DNA from: Debaryomyces hansenii CBS767
Lineage: Eukaryota > Ascomycota > Pichiomycetes > Serinales > Debaryomycetaceae
Length of the DNA: 64,000 bases
Reading direction: 5' to 3'
NCBI RefSeq assembly: GCF_000006445.2
Contig: NC_006045.2
Location: forward strand, 1,240,001-1,304,000
A program made the position numbers and the translations under genes. A model generated the notes under the pieces. It worked only from the letters and a program-made list of their open reading frames with translations, was not told where the DNA came from and searched no databases. The stretch's first letter is position 1. Each line of letters begins with the position of its first letter. Below are positions 39,140-50,500 of this stretch, in pieces.

Positions 39140-41347
39140 TTAAACATTAATGATTTTACACTTAACAACATCTGAATCATGACCTGGGATGCCTTTAGTA
39201 AAATCATACACCTGGAATACACCCTTTCGATCCACAGTATAAACTTTGCCCCCATCCGCGGAAAATTTCAATGAAGCAGCTTCGGTATATCTTGCAGCAT
39301 TCGCAACTTCTCCCAATTGTACGACAACTCGTTTTATAGAAGTTGTTGAATGTTGGAAATTTGGAGTTGAAACCAAAAATATATGACCCGATTTATTTAA
39401 AAATACTATTGCATCACCACGGGGCAGAAGTGTGAGTCTATGAATCGAGGAGCCAATCTCAGGTATTTTCATGATTGTTTCTGAACCACTGATGTTGGAA
39501 ACTTGTGAATTATCTTTTTCTTCATCACATTTACTATATGAGCTGCTCTGAAGACTTATGTCTAGTGATTGGTTGTCTATCGAATTAGTATGCCCAGCAA
39601 ATGCAGAGTTATGATTCCGGGAATCTATTTCGCCTTCTAATTTGAGAACATACGACGGTCTATCTTTTAAGGAACATGATGTGAAAAAAATCACATTAGG
39701 ATGCAATGCGCCAAATTGTAAATCAGTGATACCTTCATCATCCATCAGTTGGAAGTCATCAGACTGTTCATTATCCGAACCAGCGTCATGAATTTCAGTG
39801 TTTCTTATCCTACGATGCCTTGTATAAGTTAGTTCAGCCCACACCAATCTTGGTCTTCTATAATTATCTGAACGTTTATTTCTTAATTTGATTATTAAAT
39901 ATCTTGATTCCCATACCGTGCAACATAGAAGGTGCGTAGAAGTCGCATTGAAATTGATTATTTTGATTGGATCACGATATGGAATTGTTATGGTTATTGG
40001 TTCCACAGACTCAAACGCTTCACGATTTGAGGACGGATTTAGCTTATGCAATATTATAAATGGCTGCTCTTTACTTGAGAGTCTTTCTTTAGCAGTGATT
40101 CCACATGCAACAAGAGACTCATTTGGTGATATAGATATGCATCTAATTGGGAAATTTGTAATGTATATGTACATGGGCCTGCCCAATTCATTCGGTAATG
40201 AGGATGATGAAACATTCAAGACTCGCATTACACCTTTAGTACCAGATATTACTAAATAATTCGTAGAAAGTTTACAGAATATCTGATCCCAGGTATTAAG
40301 TCTCTTTTTCTTTTCCTCATCATTACTTTGCTTGTTGGAATTAGAATTTGAATTCTGTCCGCTGGCGAAATCATTCTTGATGATAACTTCTTTTGAGTTG
40401 GAATCATCTTGTAAATTGTTAAAATCTCTACCATATTCTCCTGTCAGCTTTCCACAACATAATAGCACAGGCTTAGCGGAATGCGACTCCGGGATACTAA
40501 CGTAAACTCTGTATTCGTACAACTCCCATCTTTTATTGGTAATAAGAACAAATCTAGTGACTTCACAATTGGTTCCAAAATCAAAGTAAGTATGAATATC
40601 GCTACATATGAATGATGGGTTTTTCTTGATTATGGATCCCTTCGCTATGGACGAAATATTAAATTTCGATTGTTGTGTTTGAAATGTAGATAATTTTCTA
40701 TGGAAAGGAAAGCATTTACTGAAATTGTATTCTTTCTCTTCGCTTAAATTAGCAAGTAATTTTTGCTCAAAATTTACTTGATCATTAGGAGGCGGAATAT
40801 TAAGAAGACTTTCTGAATATTGAGCTTTTGTATCAGGAAGTATGTAATTATGTGTTGAAGGGGTCTGTTCCGAAGTATCGGTAATTGCCAATGCCTTAGT
40901 TGAACTAATATTTTCTACTGCCTCAGAGTTAGTTTCCTCTAATTTAGAATTTTCTTCCTTGGCGAACTTGTAAAATAAGCCGATTAGATCCATGGATTCA
41001 GCTGTACTAGGTGATTCATTAGGGTCAAATCCACTTGACCGTATACTCTTTTTTGAGGATGATCTTCTTCTATTCTTATTGTTAAGATGAATATTGATTT
41101 CTTGAATAATATTGAACAAGTCTCTTAATGGTGTGATCTCTGCTAATATAGATACATTTTTAGCTTGACAATTGGGGCAATCAGATTCGTTAGTTTTGGA
41201 ATTACTTGTGAACTTCGATAGGAAGTATGACTCAGATACTAAGCACCCACAGGTGAGAACAGACGCATCAGAAACAATAACATTCGGGCTTGAGGCACCC
41301 TTGAATCTCAAAATTGCTTCTAGGCTAGACACTTTGAGTTTATCCAT
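39140..41347 (-). CDS. WD-like repeat protein with N-terminal zinc-binding-type motif (PTR3 candidate)
   Basis: 735 residues, ATG at 41347. Near the N-terminus a C-x-C (TCGCLVSES) and a CPNC about 24 residues later resemble a minimal RING/U-box-like fold. The rest has WD/beta-propeller-like blades, for example FPIRCISISPNESLVACG and EAASLKFSADGGKVYTVDRKGVFQVYDF. A disordered Ser/Asn-rich region lies between. Size and order suggest Ptr3, the scaffold of the SPS amino-acid sensor at the plasma membrane, but I compare from memory only. Alternatives are another WD-repeat scaffold or an E3 component. Confidence 0.7.
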   Translation of the reverse strand: MDKLKVSSLEAILRFKGASSPNVIVSDASVLTCGCLVSESYFLSKFTSNSKTNESDCPNCQAKNVSILAEITPLRDLFNIIQEINIHLNNKNRRRSSSKKSIRSSGFDPNESPSTAESMDLIGLFYKFAKEENSKLEETNSEAVENISSTKALAITDTSEQTPSTHNYILPDTKAQYSESLLNIPPPNDQVNFEQKLLANLSEEKEYNFSKCFPFHRKLSTFQTQQSKFNISSIAKGSIIKKNPSFICSDIHTYFDFGTNCEVTRFVLITNKRWELYEYRVYVSIPESHSAKPVLLCCGKLTGEYGRDFNNLQDDSNSKEVIIKNDFASGQNSNSNSNKQSNDEEKKKRLNTWDQIFCKLSTNYLVISGTKGVMRVLNVSSSSLPNELGRPMYIYITNFPIRCISISPNESLVACGITAKERLSSKEQPFIILHKLNPSSNREAFESVEPITITIPYRDPIKIINFNATSTHLLCCTVWESRYLIIKLRNKRSDNYRRPRLVWAELTYTRHRRIRNTEIHDAGSDNEQSDDFQLMDDEGITDLQFGALHPNVIFFTSCSLKDRPSYVLKLEGEIDSRNHNSAFAGHTNSIDNQSLDISLQSSSYSKCDEEKDNSQVSNISGSETIMKIPEIGSSIHRLTLLPRGDAIVFLNKSGHIFLVSTPNFQHSTTSIKRVVVQLGEVANAARYTEAASLKFSADGGKVYTVDRKGVFQVYDFTKGIPGHDSDVVKCKIINV

Positions 41348-41528
41348 TAGGAAGAGATCTAATACGAAGACAGATCAATATTGAGATGTGCCGTATCTCT
41401 TATATTAATCTCGCGCTTTACTAGTAGTTGGTTTTTCATAGGCGGAGATAACACGCCATTATCTTATTAAACGAGAATACTATCATACATATATATATAA
41501 TCTTGTAGATAAAATAGATATATATCAC

Positions 41529-43196
41529 TTAATCATCTTGATCGTCACCTAAATTAATACTATTTCCGTTATATGTATTACGATCTTTTCTCTTCTCATC
41601 TGAATTCACTTTTGACTCGTGTTTCGAATCACTTTTAGAACTTCCTTCGTGGACAGTTTGAATATTACTAACGGATGGTATGCTACTTATTGGTTTTGGA
41701 GTCGATGAACGAGGATTGTAATTAGATGACCCATTACCTGCAGATGGAATCTCTGATTGTGGCATACTGGGTACACAAGAAAACGGCACTGGTGATGGAT
41801 TAGAACCAAAGTTAATTAGCGATGGCTGTGACCCAGAATTAATTGATAGAACATTTGGTGTTCCCGCACCACTTCTTAGTCTTGCATCGAAATAGTCTTC
41901 GACTCTTTCAGATGCCGGACTTGCTAAATGTGAGTCATTAATGCTGGTTATATCCACGGGCCTGTTACCATTGAGCTCTTCTGAGTCTCCTAAGGGACTT
42001 CTGGATCTTTCCATATCGTCATGTATTTCATAGTCATGTGCTGGATCCCCGACACTATAATCGAAGAACGAGTATATTGCGTTACCAAACTTACCGATTG
42101 CACCACCAACTGAGCGTAAATAGCCTGCTGGAGCTCTACCATTGGGATACGCATTCACGTAACTTTTGTCATCATATATAGGCTTCAAAATCAATACCGA
42201 ACGAGGGCATAAGTCCAAATCTGATAATTTCTTGAATTCCTCGTCGTCACTGTACGTTATACGCGGCAACACAGGGTGGTGGAAGACATAATGTGTTGGT
42301 TGAGGATATGAAGCCGTAGCAAACGAAGGCAATGATGCATTAGCATTTGGAATGATCAGATGATCTGTTGCATTATCTAGCCAGCTCCGCACATCGTTCA
42401 AGGTTTGGCTGGCCTTGAAATCGTGTCTCAAGGAATTTCCATCAAATAACTTGATTGATAATGAACACATATCATATTTACTTGTATTCGATTTATGCAT
42501 TCTGTCCTCCTCCGATGCCTCGTTGGCCGTTTTTCGGGATGCGGTCATTTGCCTTAAATGGCGTTCTCTTTTATCAGCCTCAAGCAATGCTCTAATTTTC
42601 TTTCTCTCTTCATGTTCCTCTCTTTTAAGCATTTCAGTTTGTCTTTTGTGCCTGGCAACGTTCTGATCATGATCCCTTCCTAGTGTATTACCACGCATCT
42701 GGTTCTGACGGACGGAAATATGCTCGTCTTGTCTCCCCAGCACCACAATAGGCTCATGCGACCCTGCATTTGTATGTGCTCCGGTTTGTTCACTCACCAC
42801 CGGACTATCAGCTCCAACCTGCCCCAGTCTGTTGAGAATCTTCGAAATCTGTTCTACAAACTGGTCCGGCGTGCATTCCTGTGTTATAACATCCAATAAC
42901 TGCCCTTTATCAACCACGTAAAAACTGGGCACCACCAAATCATGGAAAATTTGTTTAAAATACCCATATTCCGTCGTATCTTCAATCAACATTAACCCCA
43001 CAAACTCTTTCAGCACCTTCTCACTCATACTCTGTCCACTATCACCAATTTTTGTCTGCAAGAGATCCTTAGCAAACGTGCGGGATATCTCGTCATCTCT
43101 TGATAAGAATACAAATAGTGCCTGGTTATTTTTCAATGATTTTTGCACAGCTTCTTGTACTGATACCATAAAAACCTTATCTATACTTGATGTCAT
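41529..43196 (-). CDS. UBX-domain protein, Ubx7/Ubx6-like Cdc48 cofactor
   Basis: 555 residues, ATG at 43196. The N-terminal UAS/thioredoxin-like domain (about 5-115) contains QALFVFLSRDDE and VPSFYVVD. A charged helix rich in Arg/Lys/Glu follows (about 175-220, HKRQTEMLKREEHEERKKI). The UBX domain (about 240-340) contains SLSIKLFDGNSLRHDF and ends at LCPRSVLILKP. The tail is disordered and Ser/Pro-rich. Known: UBX domains bind the N-domain of Cdc48/p97. No UBA domain is seen, which fits Ubx7 and Ubx6 better than Ubx5 or Shp1. It is divergent from the kinesin gene. Confidence 0.82.
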   Translation of the reverse strand: MTSSIDKVFMVSVQEAVQKSLKNNQALFVFLSRDDEISRTFAKDLLQTKIGDSGQSMSEKVLKEFVGLMLIEDTTEYGYFKQIFHDLVVPSFYVVDKGQLLDVITQECTPDQFVEQISKILNRLGQVGADSPVVSEQTGAHTNAGSHEPIVVLGRQDEHISVRQNQMRGNTLGRDHDQNVARHKRQTEMLKREEHEERKKIRALLEADKRERHLRQMTASRKTANEASEEDRMHKSNTSKYDMCSLSIKLFDGNSLRHDFKASQTLNDVRSWLDNATDHLIIPNANASLPSFATASYPQPTHYVFHHPVLPRITYSDDEEFKKLSDLDLCPRSVLILKPIYDDKSYVNAYPNGRAPAGYLRSVGGAIGKFGNAIYSFFDYSVGDPAHDYEIHDDMERSRSPLGDSEELNGNRPVDITSINDSHLASPASERVEDYFDARLRSGAGTPNVLSINSGSQPSLINFGSNPSPVPFSCVPSMPQSEIPSAGNGSSNYNPRSSTPKPISSIPSVSNIQTVHEGSSKSDSKHESKVNSDEKRKDRNTYNGNSINLGDDQDD

Positions 43197-43621
43197 CTTT
43201 CCTTACCAGCTACCTTCGATACATATAACTTTATACGCTAAGCTTTCTTTACTAATATATTATATGAGTTACTTTTTGTCTCATATTGAGGCTGAACTAA
43301 AATTGTGATCGTCTGCACTACAACATAATTTTATAGTCATATTTTCCTTGCTATATACGAAAAAAATGTAGCTATGAATACTCCATCTAATGACTACGTC
43401 ATGACTACATAAACCAAGGAGTCCAATGACAATTTGTACTATATGTGGTGAAATATTGGCTTAAGTATATTAAGCACCCTTTAAGTATAATATCATGTGA
43501 TTATTCACGCCTATATGAGATCAATTTATTGATGGTTTGTTTACATCACAAATATATAGTACTCTTTTAACCCTATAATACGAAATATTGGGGTAAAAAG
43601 GTTGATTTATGGTATAAAGTT
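43197..43621. promoter_or_regulatory. Divergent promoter, UBX gene and kinesin gene
   Basis: 425 bp, AT-rich. A small direct repeat ATGACTACGTCATGACTACAT at 43389-43409 includes a TACGTCA motif, CRE/ATF-like. Assignment of that motif is tentative. Confidence 0.45.
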
Positions 43622-45277
43622 ATGTCGGATAAACAGAATGCAAGCACAAGTATTAAAGTACTTGTCAGAGTGAGGCCATTACTTGCGAGAGAGGTAGGAG
43701 AGGGAGACGAAGCCGAGGGTAATGAGTGCTTGGTAACGATGCCTGCAGAAGATAAGAAATGTGTGGAGCTTCGAGTGCCGACCACATCAAGTTATCATTC
43801 ACAGAAGAATAAGGTGTTACGGAGCAATGAAGAAGATGCTGAGGATGAGGTTAAGAAGTATAAATTTGACCAATGTGTTTGGTCGTACGATAATAGAGAT
43901 GAGCATTATACGAGCAATCGGGGGTTTTACGATTCAATTGGGCCGCGAGTGATCCAAGATCTTTTCCAGGGGTTCAATATGTGCTTGTTGGCATACGGGC
44001 AGACGAGTTCGGGGAAAACGTATACGATGATGGGGAGGCAGCATGACGAAGGATTGATACCGCTTATAGTGCGCGATATTCTTCGCTACAAAGAACGACT
44101 TGTTGGTGAGAGAATCAACTGCGAGGTCAGGATATCGTACATGGAGATATATAACGAGCTGGTTAAGGACCTTTTGTGCGAAAGTGGCGAGCAAGGAACG
44201 AAGAAATGCCGAGTGAGAGAACATCCAACAAAGGGTCCATACGTGGAGAATCTTAATGAGTATCAGATTGAGAATTATGGGGATTTTCTCAGTTATTTGA
44301 CGAGAGGAAATAGCCATAGGTCGACCGCATCCACATCTATGAATGACAATAGTTCGAGATCGCATGCCATCATTACTCTCTCTTTGAAACAAACCAAATT
44401 TACTCAGGGCGACTCAGAAACAGACGGTGGAATGGATGCAGATAATATGTATATCGGTGACGCAGAGGAAGAGATGATATCAAATATCAAGCTTGTGGAT
44501 CTAGCAGGATCAGAACGGTTAGCGAAAACCAAAGTCTTTGGACAACAAGATAGAATGAAGGAAGGTTCACTCATCAATAAATCGTTGACTGTTCTTGGAC
44601 GATGTATCAATTTGTTGTCTAGCAACTCTTCTAACCCCATGGTGAAACAGGCGGTAGTGCCATACAGAGATTCAACGTTATCATATATCTTGAAGGAGAA
44701 TTTGTCAGGAAATTCAAAGAGTTTTATGATTTTCTGTGTTTCCCCAATTGATTTCGAAGAGAGTTATCAAACGTTGAATTATGCAAAACAAGTAAAGAGA
44801 ATCAAGACGGCAGCAAAGGCAAATAAGATCAAATTGACTGACACCGTGATCGATTGGAAAGAGATCGAACAATCGAATGTCTCGGTTATAGATAGTTTGA
44901 GAGACGAGGTAAAAGAATTAACCGAAAAATTGAATGAGTTACAGCTTGCAGAAAACACTTCGTCTAATCTTGATGGTGATAAATTCAGCAAACTCATACT
45001 GTATCTTGAAAGAGAGATCAATAAAGTGAACTTTGAGAACAAATTCTTGAAGCGTAAGCTTATTCTGAAAGACAGCGAAGTTGACGAATTGCAAAACCAC
45101 GTAAGTTATATGGATAGGGAATTAATTGAAATGGCTTACGAGAACAAATCATACAAAGACCAATATGGACTCGCATCTAACAAGAAATCGGCAGATACAA
45201 TTCTAGGCAAGTGCAATTTCCATTTAGCACTCATTGAAAGCGACCTAGATGAGTTTGATCCTAGAAAAGCATTCTAG
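43622..45277 (+). CDS. Kinesin motor protein with short tail
   Basis: 551 residues. The motor domain begins at residue 10 (SIKVLVRVRPL). The P-loop GQTSSGKT is at 126-133, switch I NDNSSRSHA near 242-250 and switch II LVDLAGSE near 290. The microtubule-binding NKSLTVLGRCI helix and the usual end NYAKQVKRIK follow. Only about 140 residues remain after the motor, with two predicted coiled-coil stretches. There is no FHA or PH domain. The motor resembles Kip4-like fungal kinesins more than Kip3, Kar3 or Kip1, by my reading; subclass unsure. Codon use is less biased than in neighbours, so low expression is likely. Confidence 0.85.
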   Translation: MSDKQNASTSIKVLVRVRPLLAREVGEGDEAEGNECLVTMPAEDKKCVELRVPTTSSYHSQKNKVLRSNEEDAEDEVKKYKFDQCVWSYDNRDEHYTSNRGFYDSIGPRVIQDLFQGFNMCLLAYGQTSSGKTYTMMGRQHDEGLIPLIVRDILRYKERLVGERINCEVRISYMEIYNELVKDLLCESGEQGTKKCRVREHPTKGPYVENLNEYQIENYGDFLSYLTRGNSHRSTASTSMNDNSSRSHAIITLSLKQTKFTQGDSETDGGMDADNMYIGDAEEEMISNIKLVDLAGSERLAKTKVFGQQDRMKEGSLINKSLTVLGRCINLLSSNSSNPMVKQAVVPYRDSTLSYILKENLSGNSKSFMIFCVSPIDFEESYQTLNYAKQVKRIKTAAKANKIKLTDTVIDWKEIEQSNVSVIDSLRDEVKELTEKLNELQLAENTSSNLDGDKFSKLILYLEREINKVNFENKFLKRKLILKDSEVDELQNHVSYMDRELIEMAYENKSYKDQYGLASNKKSADTILGKCNFHLALIESDLDEFDPRKAF

Positions 45278-45526
45278 ATTATTAAAAAAAGATTATTTTT
45301 GAATCAGTGAATCAATTATCATTCAATTACTATAATGTAATCCATATACAGTACATATAATTCATATAGAGGGTCCTCTTAAATATATAGTTATTATCAA
45401 ATTAATTTTGCTTACTTTGTGTAGCTGCCATTTTTTTGCGGGCAGGAAATTTGGTGAACAAAATTCAATGGTTGTCTAGTAGGAATAGATACTAACTAAC
45501 CAATTAATATTCAATTTTTAACAATC

Positions 45527-47218
45527 ATGTCGGAATTCCTCAACTACAAAGTTGATTTAACTTTGAATGATGGGTCAAAGTCATCTGGTGTTATTACGAA
45601 TGTAGATAACCAGCAGATTGTACTTAGTAATGCATATCAAACTACAAATCCAACGCAACAATTATCCAATTTGAAAATCAATAGCTCCCAAATAGCTGAT
45701 CTAAAGGTAGTTCAATTGCCACCCGATATGTTGAAGAATGGTAAGAATAAGCGTACCAACACGAAATCTAATGGTCATCAAGGAGATTTCGCTATTGGAG
45801 GTTCGCCTGCGTTATTGGACGATGCTATTGTATTTGCCAAGTCATCGACGCCAACGTCTAGAGACTCGAGTTATAAGGAAAGAAATACGCATGTTACTCC
45901 AAAGTCGAGCATGACTAATAGTAGATCGAATACACCAAGATTGAAATCGAATAGAATACAACAATCTGCATCATCGGCCATGACCGGAGACCCAGATTGG
46001 GGCCACGAACATGAAATTCAAGACATAAAACACTCAAATGAATTCGATTTTGCCGCAAACTTGGCGATGTTTGATAAAAAGTCTGTATTTGCTGATTTCC
46101 AAAAGAATGATAGTGTTAATCCGGAGGATAGATTAGTAGGTCACAACAAACTGGAAACTAACCAGAACAAGAATAAAAAAGACAAATATGATAACGATGA
46201 AATGGTCTTAGATGTCAACAAGACTGACAACTGGGATCTTATCGGTAGCAGCCTCAGTTCTAAGAGTAAAGACTCAATTGACCAAATCAAGAGTGTACCT
46301 TCAAATGCTCATGGCTACAAAGAAAAATCCACCATTTCTAATATGAATAAGAATTTCAAACTTGTAAATTCACAAAACTTGAATATCATTCCTCTCTGTT
46401 CTCCTGTACAATTGTTGGAAATAGAAAGATTATCAACTGATTCATATGGTATTTCTCCTAGTATCATGGTAGAGCTTTGTGCTTCTAATTTATCTCAATT
46501 AATCACCACTAACATTTTGGGTGGGTCTACAAGATTGAGCAAAAAGAAGAATCATAACTTACCACCATTGGTTTTATTGCTTATTGGTAGTGGTAGATGT
46601 GGTAGCCGTGCTTTTGCCACAGGCCGTCATTTAACGAACCATGGAGTCAGAGTTTTAGCATTTGTAATAAGCAATGACGACGTTGATAAAGAATTGTCCA
46701 CTCAATGGTCACTTTTTGAGAAGTGTGGAGGAAAAGTATTAACATCTAGCTGTGCTGCATTAATCAACACAATAAACCACGAGCTCGATACTCCAGTAGA
46801 ATTAATAATCGATGCTTTGCAGGGCTATGACGACCACTTGGAAGACATTTTTTACCAAGAAGAACAACAAAAAGAGTTAACGAGATTAATGTCTTGGTGC
46901 AATGAACCACAGCAAGAATGTAAGATCATGTCATTGGATATTCCTTCAGGTATTGATGGTGGTTCTGGTACAGTACTGGATCCATCTTTAAAATTAAATT
47001 GCAAGTGGTGTGTATCGATGGGTTTACCAATTACTGGTTTAATACATGCCTACAAAAATGGCCACCTAGCATATGATGAAGATGGACAAACATTACACTA
47101 TTTGGTAGATGTTGGTATTCCAAATAAGGTATACATTAGTAAGGGAAATTTGAGGAAATTTGACAAGTTCTGGTTCAGCGCAGAATACAGCATTAAGCTT
47201 GATGTCTCCACGGATTAA
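45527..47218 (+). CDS. EDC3: Edc3, enhancer of mRNA decapping
   Basis: 563 residues. An N-terminal divergent Lsm domain (residues 1-75) binds Dcp2. A disordered region holds an FDF motif (NEFDFAANLAMFDKKSVFADF-type, near 165-185) that binds the helicase Dhh1. The C-terminal YjeF_N dimerisation domain (about 310-545) includes LLLIGSGRCGSRAFATGRHL and IPSGIDGGSG. Known: a P-body scaffold that activates Dcp1/Dcp2. It acts upstream of XRN1, also in this window. One CTG in the YjeF domain should be read as Ser. Confidence 0.96.
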   Translation: MSEFLNYKVDLTLNDGSKSSGVITNVDNQQIVLSNAYQTTNPTQQLSNLKINSSQIADLKVVQLPPDMLKNGKNKRTNTKSNGHQGDFAIGGSPALLDDAIVFAKSSTPTSRDSSYKERNTHVTPKSSMTNSRSNTPRLKSNRIQQSASSAMTGDPDWGHEHEIQDIKHSNEFDFAANLAMFDKKSVFADFQKNDSVNPEDRLVGHNKLETNQNKNKKDKYDNDEMVLDVNKTDNWDLIGSSLSSKSKDSIDQIKSVPSNAHGYKEKSTISNMNKNFKLVNSQNLNIIPLCSPVQLLEIERLSTDSYGISPSIMVELCASNLSQLITTNILGGSTRLSKKKNHNLPPLVLLLIGSGRCGSRAFATGRHLTNHGVRVLAFVISNDDVDKELSTQWSLFEKCGGKVLTSSCAALINTINHELDTPVELIIDALQGYDDHLEDIFYQEEQQKELTRLMSWCNEPQQECKIMSLDIPSGIDGGSGTVLDPSLKLNCKWCVSMGLPITGLIHAYKNGHLAYDEDGQTLHYLVDVGIPNKVYISKGNLRKFDKFWFSAEYSIKLDVSTD

Positions 47219-47566
47219 TACATTATGACTGTGGTTTCTTTATTGACTAGGGTAGATCTGTAGATAATTGTATTATATTATATTATATTATTTTGTTTCC
47301 GTAAATTGTAGTATACCAGCGTAATCTTCAAACTTGCCTCTTCTGGTAAATACACGTCAGACCTTGTTTACACCGAGAGAAATATTTCATAGTACTGTTG
47401 AACTAGTGATAGTGTTCAAGCATTAGTCTAATATTAGAAAGATATTCATATATCTGCGGTACCCATTGCACTCAATTTTGGATCTCTAGTCATAGACAAT
47501 CAATTTAATTGAATTAAGTGAATTATACTTTCTTCTAATCATTGACTTTTGATATTTATCCATTTA
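47219..47566. other. Intergenic, 348 bp
   Basis: EDC3 3' end with a TATTATATTATATTATTTT stretch, then the NUP145 promoter. Nothing else seen. Confidence 0.5.
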
Positions 47567-50500
47567 ATGTTTGGCTCTACTTTACAAAGTGGATCTAATG
47601 GTTCAGGGAACACTAATAATAACTGGGGATCGTCCACAGGGTTTTCGAAAGCATCATCGTTTAGTGGTGCATCTGGTGGACCTGGTGGAGGAAGTTTGTT
47701 TGGGAACTCATCTGCAAAGGACACTAATTCTACAGGATTATTTGGCAATTCATCCTCGAATGCAACTAATCCTGGAGGATTAATCGGGAAGCCACTTTCA
47801 AACACTACCAATACAGGAGGATTGTTTGGAAATCTGAGCAATACAAATACTGCCAATACAGGAGGATTATTTGGAAATCTGAGCAATACAAACCCAACAA
47901 GTGGAGGACTTTTCAATAATAATAAGCCAACAGCACCAGGTGGTTTATTTGGTACATCTTCGACGAACGCTGCACCTAGTAATAATTTATTTGGATCATC
48001 GCTGGGAAATACGGCCAGTTCTGGTACTAGTTTATTTGGTAACACAGCAAGTTCAATGGCAGGTTCGAGTAACCCTAATACCAATGGGAATTTGTTTGGA
48101 GAAAGCGCTAAAAATAATTTATTTACTAATAATGCATTGTCTAATCAGACATCAATTCCATCCAATAATAGTTCCGCGAACCCGTACAGTTATGATCAAG
48201 TTTTCAATGATTTGCAAAAGACTGATTCGATAATGCCAAAATCTGTCACGGAAGATTTGTTTGCTAACACAAGTAATAAGGAAACATCTGAAAGGAAGAG
48301 AATGTTTACTCCTGTGGATAAATCAAAGCATACTCCAAAGGGTTCATCATTATTATCCAAGTTGGGACAAACGTTAAAATACTTTAGATATTCCAATTCC
48401 CCTGCACAATCAAATAACTTTGCATCAGTTAAAGGATTATTTACCCAAGCGAATTTTTTGACTTCGAAAGACAAACAAAGTATTTTGCCTAAAGCTACAA
48501 AATTAGCACCCAAACGAATCACGAAACCTTCATATAATACATCTTTAGAAAATAGAGGCATAAAGAGATTGGTCATAAAATCTAAGCCCTTGAAGTTTCA
48601 TTTGATCGACGCTGATAAAGTCTTGAATACAAAAAAGAGGCGTATTGTATCTGAAGTAGTACTGTCAGACAAATTGTTAACTGATAATTACTTGAGTGAT
48701 GAAGATGATTCTGATAATGAAAACTTTATTAATAGAAAACGCGAGGATATCGCTTCTCGCTTCCCATACAAAATTAGCACAAATGACGAGAAAGCAAATA
48801 GTAAAAATACTGATCAAGTCCTTGGAGGAGAAAACATTGATGAAAATAATGACCAGAATTTGGATGACAAGGATACTAATAATGGCTACTGGTGTACTCC
48901 ATCACTTAAGGAGTTATCAGAGTTATCAGTTCAAAGATTAGCAAACGTGGAGAATTTTATAATTGGAAGAATTGGACAGGGACAGATAGCCTATAACTAT
49001 CCTGTGGATTTGTCAGGCGTGGCTATATTTTGCGAAGAAAACAATTCCACTTTGAACAAAGAACTATTTGGCAAGATTGTCGAGATAGGAAACAGAATTG
49101 TTAAGGTTTATCAGGATGCTGAAAACAAACCTCCTATTGGATTTGGTTTAAATATTCCTGCCACGATTTCTTTAGAAGGTATACAACCAAGGAAGGGAGA
49201 GTCAAGATCTGATTTCATTAGATATTTACAACGCCAAGTGGGTATGGAATTTGTAACATATGACCCTATTACTTGCATTTGGACTTTTAAGGTTAAGCAC
49301 TTTAGTATGTGGGGTTTGGTAGACGAGGAAGGTGAATTTACAAGCAATAAAAATCAACTTGCAGAAATGAAGAGAAAACAGGATTCTAAAGAAGACGAAG
49401 CCGTTCTTGAATATTCAAGAATCTATGAAGATGAAAAATTCAAACAAGAATTGAAAAAGCAAAGGGTTAGTACTTATACGAGTGGATTACCTGGTGGTTG
49501 GGATTATAGCCAGATTATGCAGAATAGTCCGATGAAAACTAAGAGAAACTTGGTTACCGATGAAATAAACAACCAATTGGATTTATACAAGCAAGAACAA
49601 ACGACTAATGCATTAACTTCAAACGTGAGCGATATCACCATAGACTCAGACGAAGAAAGTCGCTCTGCTTCACCCGACAGTTTTGTTTTTGGTATTCCTG
49701 ATAGTTCTCATGCTCCATTCGAGAAAAAGAATTTCGATTATTTGAAGCAGTTTATAAGTGTGCTCCCTAAAGATGTAGATATGTCTCAAATAATTAATGA
49801 GAAGGCCTACGAACCTGAAATCACAAATGATGCTATGTTTGATAACATTCAATTGAAGCCTAACTTAGCGGTGTCTGATGACTGGTTAGTGCAATTAGAA
49901 TTATGTAATGATGTTAATTCCTCGTTGACACCATACATAACCGAATCATGTAAGGTTTCTGGGGAGGATAAGAATAGAATTACGGCGGCAAAGATTGATG
50001 ATATACTTTTTCCTGAATTTAATAGAGATTCCTTATCTATGAACCATGTCTCAACTCCTATCAATTCAAAGAAATTTTCCAATCTAGAAGGGTCATCATT
50101 AGAAATGTACGAGGAAGTATATCCACGCAATGTATCAAAGGTCATCTACCATATGTTGTCAAGATCTATGATTTCCACACGCTCAAATAAGTTCCCCATC
50201 GTTGAAAGCAACTCTAACTTCTCATTTGCTGATATTTCTCTAAACGAGAATTCTACCGACGAAGAAGAACAAATACTTAAACTCGGATCTGCCCTTTTTG
50301 ATGAGCATAAGTTAAATGAATATGACGAATATAAAGACGTGAACATTTCAGATTCTCATTTAGTGAAGTATTTGGAGAATTTACAACAAAAGAAAAATTT
50401 TACCGAATGGCTCAAGGTATATAATGGGTCAACAATAGAGCAATTGATTGAGAAAAATAAGTCTGATATGTTAGAGTATATCTTCATAAAAGTATGCGGA

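Noticed and set aside
45484..45527. TACTAAC box just before the EDC3 start as sign of a spliced leader
   Set aside because: No AG follows before the ATG and the protein already has a complete N-terminal Lsm domain.
47539..48084. 181-codon minus-strand frame over the NUP145 repeats
   Set aside because: Same cause: antisense of Gly/Asn/Phe repeat codons.
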